Assembly (NCBI GenBank): GCA_945870175.1 | Contig: CAMBRJ010000091.1 | Span: forward strand, 1 to 8,936 | Reading direction: 5' to 3' | Source of the DNA: Gemmatimonas phototrophica | GTDB lineage: Bacteria > Gemmatimonadota > Gemmatimonadetes > Gemmatimonadales > Gemmatimonadaceae | DNA length: 8,936 bases | In this document: in pieces, positions 6,214 through 8,936 of the stretch | Position numbering within the stretch: the stretch's first letter is position 1 | Layout: each line of letters begins with the position of its first letter | The notes under the pieces: generated by a model | Database searches by the model: none | Told to the model about the DNA's origin: nothing | The model's input: the letters and a program-made list of their open reading frames with translations, nothing else | Translations under genes and position numbers: made by a program

Positions 6214-6543
6214 ATGCAGCTCACCGACATCCCCTTCGGTATCACCGACTGGAGTACCGTCGAACCCACCGTGCACCCCGGCACCTCCGGCACGGCGACG
6301 TGGCGCACGCGACACTTCGGCGACGTCCGCGTGCGCATGGTCGACTACTCGGCGCACTACCTGGCCGATCACTGGTGCGAGAAGGGGCACATTCTGCTCT
6401 GTCTCGCTGGCGTGCTCGAGACCGAGCTGGCTGATGGGCGTGTCGTCCAGCTCACGCCGGGCATGAGCTATCAGGTGGCGGACCACGCCGAACCGCATCG
6501 TTCGCGCACGACTGGCGGGGCGACGCTGTTCATCGTGGACTGA
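6214..6543 (+). CDS. Small cupin-fold protein (DHCW-motif cupin family)
   Basis: The protein has 109 residues, is probably cytoplasmic (no signal peptide), and is a single cupin barrel. It resembles the group named in databases as 'DHCW motif cupin fold protein': it begins 'MQLTDIPF', has 'WRTRHFGDVRVRMVDYS' at 30-46, 'YLADHWCEKGHILLCLAG' at 49-66, 'TPGMSYQVAD' at 81-90 and 'EPHRS' at 93-97. The order here is D52-H53-W54-C55. H53, H59, E69 and H95 occupy places where cupins usually hold a metal; that role is inferred. Substrate and reaction are unknown. ATG 6214 is chosen because relatives begin at this point; GTG at 6196 would add six residues. Neither has a clear Shine-Dalgarno. The second receptor begins 51 bp after its stop on the same strand, so joint transcription is plausible. 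Confidence 0.88.
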   Translation: MQLTDIPFGITDWSTVEPTVHPGTSGTATWRTRHFGDVRVRMVDYSAHYLADHWCEKGHILLCLAGVLETELADGRVVQLTPGMSYQVADHAEPHRSRTTGGATLFIVD

Positions 6544-6550
6544 TCGCCGA

Positions 6551-6575
6551 CCGCACGAACCGCCAAAAGGTGCGG
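6551..6575 (+). other. Weak stem-loop between cupin and receptor genes
   Basis: CCGCAC (6551-6556) and GTGCGG (6570-6575) can pair around a 13-nt loop that contains AAAA, immediately after the cupin stop. The loop is long and there is no T-run. It could attenuate read-through into the receptor gene or merely shape the spacer. Confidence 0.25.
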
Positions 6576-6582
6576 CCGACGT

Positions 6583-6586
6583 AGGG
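6583..6586 (+). promoter_or_regulatory. Probable ribosome binding site of the second receptor
   Basis: AGGG lies 8 nt before the ATG at 6595. Two further in-frame ATGs (6607, 6616) follow within the next 20 nt without a better site, so 6595 is preferred but the exact start is not certain. Confidence 0.4.
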
Positions 6587-6594
6587 TCGCGGGT

Positions 6595-8936
6595 ATGACG
6601 GGTGTCATGGGCACCATGACAATCCGTGCCGTTCCCCCCCTCCCGCCCGCCGTCCCGCCCACCCTCGTGGCGGCGGTTATGGCGCTGGCCACGTTCGGTG
6701 TGGCGGCAACGCCGCGCTTGGTCGGCGCACAGCCCGCCCCCGTGCGCAGTGGCGCCGCCCCGCGCACGTTCACCATCACCGGCGTCGTGCGGGACTCCGC
6801 GACCGGCGAAGTGCTCCCGAACGCGCGCGTGGGGCTCGTGAGCTCACCGCGCGCCATGCAGACCAACGCCGACGGGCGTTTCGCGCTCCTCGGCGTGCCG
6901 GGTGATCCACAGACGTTGCGGGTACAGTACGTGGGGTACGCCTCCCGATTGCTCGCGCTGCGCGCCGATACCGTAGGCGGGCCACTGTCGGTGATCCTGA
7001 CCAAGGCCGTCGTGCGGTTGTCGACGGCGACGGTGCGATCAGCCACTGACCAGTCGCCCACGGTGGTCGCCATCGGACGCGACGTCAGCGTGCAGTCGAT
7101 TTCGACGGCGCAGGTCGAGGCGATGCCGTCGATCGGCGAGGCCGACGTGTTCCGCACGCTGCAGATGCTGCCCAGTGTGGCCGGCGCCGGCAACGGTGGG
7201 GCCAGCCTGTCGGTGCGCGGCGGCACCCCCGATCAAAACCTCGTGCTGCTTGACGGCATCACGGTGTATCACGTGGATCACTTTTTCGGGTTGTTCAGTG
7301 CATTCAACACCGACGCGCTGAAAGACATCCAGCTGTACGCCGGCGGCTTCCCGGCGCGCTACGGTGGCCGCGTGTCGTCGGTGATCGACCTTACCGGCAA
7401 GGCAGGCGACGAGCATCACTTCCGCGCCAGCGGCGGCGCGAGTTTGCTCAGCGCGCGCGGCGTCGTGGAAATCCCCCTCGGCCGCGGCAGCCTGCTGCTG
7501 TCGGGCCGTCGCTCGTACACCGATGTCATCAAGAGTGGTCTCTACAACAAGCTCTTCGACTTCGCGCGACAGGGATCGAGCGCGCAGACGCAGGCGCCGG
7601 TCGGCTTCGGTGGTGGCGGACGGCGCGGCGGCGGCCGGTTTCAGCAAGCGCAGGTCGATCCCAGTTTCTACTTCTACGATCTGAACGCGAAGCTGACGTA
7701 TCGCCCATCGTCGAAAGACGTCGCGACGATCAGCGTCTTGCGCGGCCTCGACAATCTCGACCAGTCGCAATCGGTCGGCGGCGGCTTCTCGCGCTTCAAT
7801 CCGGCCTCGCCCACGGGAGCGCCCAGCGACGCCACGCCGACCCTCAACGATCTCACCATCGCCGAGAACATGGGCGTGAGCGGTCGCTGGTTTCGGCAGT
7901 GGTCGTCGCGGCTATCATCCGACCTCATTGTCTCGAGCTCGCAATACACCAGCGACGGCAACCGCACGGCCAGCGGCGGCCTCCCGAACGGGGGCGCGCG
8001 CTTCAATTTCGGGTTCACCGAAACGAACACGGTGGATGATCAGACGGTGCGTCTGGAGAATATCATCGATCTCGCCGCGTGGTCGCGCCTCGAGTTTGGC
8101 ATCTGGAGTACCCGCAACACCGTGACGTATCAGTTCGCGGTGGGGGGCACCACCGACACGGTGCAGAGCCGTCGGAACACGATCCGCAACGGCGAGGCGT
8201 CCACGCGCGCGGCGTACGTGCAGCACAAGTGGACGCCCGTCTCGGCGGTCGACCTCACCACGGGCGTGCGCGGTACGCAGTACGATGCCACGGGAGCGAG
8301 CTTCGTCGAGCCGCGGATCAACGCCGGGTGGCAGGTCACACCGTCGCTGCGGTTCAAGGGCGCGTGGGGCCGCTATCACCAGTTCGTGAACCGCGTGGAA
8401 AACGAAGATGTGTTGCAGGGCAGTCGCGACTTCTGGCTGCTGGCCGACACCACGCTGCGGCCGCAGGGTTCAACGCACGTCATCGCCGGCGTGCTCATCG
8501 ATCGGCCCGCGTGGGCGCTCAACATCGAGGCCGACGACAAGACACTCGAGAATGCGACGCTGTTTTCGCGGCGGTACCGGCAGGCGTTCGGCGTGAACAC
8601 GGGGTCGTTCTTTTTCACCGGCGACGGGCGTGCCCGCGGACTCGAGTTTCTGCTCGAGAAGAAGCGCGGCAGCGTGACCGGATGGGCCGCCTACACCCTC
8701 ATGAAGGCCACCAACCGCTTCGACGAAGTAGACGGCGGCCGCGCCTTTCCGAGTTCGCTCGATCAGCGGCACGAGCTGAAAGGATTTGGCTCGTGGCAGC
8801 TGGGCAAATGGGATTTGTCGGCGGTGGGCGTGTACGGCAGCGGACGCCCGTACACCGCGCCGATTGCGCAATACCAGATCAAGCTGCTCGACGGCCGGCA
8901 GCAGACGTACGTGAACGTGAGTGACAAGAACAGTCA
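6595..8936 (+). CDS. TonB-dependent receptor with carboxypeptidase-regulatory-like domain, 3' end beyond window
   Basis: The frame stays open from ATG 6595 through the last base (780 whole codons), with no stop, so the C-terminal part of the barrel is missing. A signal peptide occupies about residues 1-45 (hydrophobic 'LVAAVMALATFGVAA', then VGA-Q); its n-region is unusual, with one Arg and many Pro. Residues 58-137 form a carboxypeptidase-regulatory-like domain ('ITGVVRDSATGEVLPNARV', 'TNADGRFALLGVPG', 'QYVGYASR'). The plug is at about 160-268 and contains 'MPSIGEADVFRTLQMLPSV', 'ASLSVRGGTPDQNLVLLDG' and 'GGFPARYGGRVSSVIDL', all characteristic of TonB-dependent receptors. Barrel strands follow from about 275. 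A Gly/Arg-rich stretch at 337-348 ('GFGGGGRRGGGR') is probably an external loop. Plug motifs differ from those of the receptor at 3507-5963, so the two are distant paralogues. Substrate is unknown; no SusD-like gene is next to it within the window. Position 51 bp after the cupin gene suggests a shared transcript. Confidence 0.92.
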   Translation, partial: MTGVMGTMTIRAVPPLPPAVPPTLVAAVMALATFGVAATPRLVGAQPAPVRSGAAPRTFTITGVVRDSATGEVLPNARVGLVSSPRAMQTNADGRFALLGVPGDPQTLRVQYVGYASRLLALRADTVGGPLSVILTKAVVRLSTATVRSATDQSPTVVAIGRDVSVQSISTAQVEAMPSIGEADVFRTLQMLPSVAGAGNGGASLSVRGGTPDQNLVLLDGITVYHVDHFFGLFSAFNTDALKDIQLYAGGFPARYGGRVSSVIDLTGKAGDEHHFRASGGASLLSARGVVEIPLGRGSLLLSGRRSYTDVIKSGLYNKLFDFARQGSSAQTQAPVGFGGGGRRGGGRFQQAQVDPSFYFYDLNAKLTYRPSSKDVATISVLRGLDNLDQSQSVGGGFSRFNPASPTGAPSDATPTLNDLTIAENMGVSGRWFRQWSSRLSSDLIVSSSQYTSDGNRTASGGLPNGGARFNFGFTETNTVDDQTVRLENIIDLAAWSRLEFGIWSTRNTVTYQFAVGGTTDTVQSRRNTIRNGEASTRAAYVQHKWTPVSAVDLTTGVRGTQYDATGASFVEPRINAGWQVTPSLRFKGAWGRYHQFVNRVENEDVLQGSRDFWLLADTTLRPQGSTHVIAGVLIDRPAWALNIEADDKTLENATLFSRRYRQAFGVNTGSFFFTGDGRARGLEFLLEKKRGSVTGWAAYTLMKATNRFDEVDGGRAFPSSLDQRHELKGFGSWQLGKWDLSAVGVYGSGRPYTAPIAQYQIKLLDGRQQTYVNVSDKNS
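6634..6640 (+). repeat. Seven-C homopolymer inside the receptor signal peptide
   Basis: Seven consecutive C residues lie in codons 14-16, within a C-rich stretch that encodes PPLPPAVPP. As read here the frame continues through it into the full receptor, so the gene is in the 'on' phase. A one-base slip here would close the frame early. Confidence 0.7.

Noticed and set aside
5542..6498. 318-codon frame on the minus strand spanning the cupin gene, the divergent spacer and the receptor 5' end
   Set aside because: It overlaps three better-supported elements, has Arg/His-rich low-complexity sequence and no conserved motif.
7039..7770. 243-codon frame opposite the second receptor
   Set aside because: Antisense to conserved plug sequence; no domain and biased composition.
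3507..8936. Tandem duplication of receptors or a SusCD-type polysaccharide locus
   Set aside because: The two receptors differ in plug and barrel motifs and orientation, and no SusD-like lipoprotein or glycoside hydrolase is present in the window.
1..8936. tRNA, rRNA, insertion sequence or phage elements
   Set aside because: No cloverleaf-like sequence, rRNA core motif, transposase motif or terminal inverted repeat flanking a gene was seen by reading both strands.

Overview
The window is GC-rich bacterial chromosome with tightly packed genes. Two of the seven genes are TonB-dependent outer-membrane receptors with an N-terminal carboxypeptidase-regulatory-like domain, and three others carry signal peptides or conserved uncharacterised domains (DUF3300, DUF4256, YbjQ/DUF74). 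This mix, with usable Shine-Dalgarno sites on several genes and receptors without SusD partners, suggests a Gram-negative, didermic, Gemmatimonas-like organism. That placement is an inference from gene style; no rRNA or other marker gene is present.

Layout from left to right. (1) 1-312, plus strand: the C-terminal end of a protein that enters from outside the window, probably the tail of a serine hydrolase. It converges on (2) 381-1835, minus strand: an exported DUF3300 protein with a long disordered, arginine-rich tail that contains a 12-bp tandem repeat. A strong hairpin separates their 3' ends. (3) 2038-2583, plus: a DUF4256 protein, divergent from the DUF3300 gene. (4) 2804-3439, plus: a YbjQ-like domain with N- and C-terminal extensions. 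(5) 3507-5963, minus: an 818-residue TonB-dependent receptor with an outer-membrane beta-barrel of the OMP_b-brl_3 type, possibly preceded by a 14-codon leader ORF whose stop abuts the receptor start. (6) 6214-6543, plus: a small single-domain cupin. (7) 6595-8936, plus: a second, different TonB-dependent receptor that runs off the right edge with no stop codon.

The genes do not form one obvious pathway. The cupin and the second receptor are co-oriented and only 51 bp apart, so they may share a transcript. The two receptors differ in plug and barrel sequence and are not a recent duplication. I see no rRNA, tRNA, insertion sequence, CRISPR array, defence cassette or phage gene. I do not see a convincing undescribed multi-gene system; the more interesting signals are regulatory (hairpins, a possible leader ORF, direct repeats near starts) and structural (the repeat tail, the domain extension on YbjQ).
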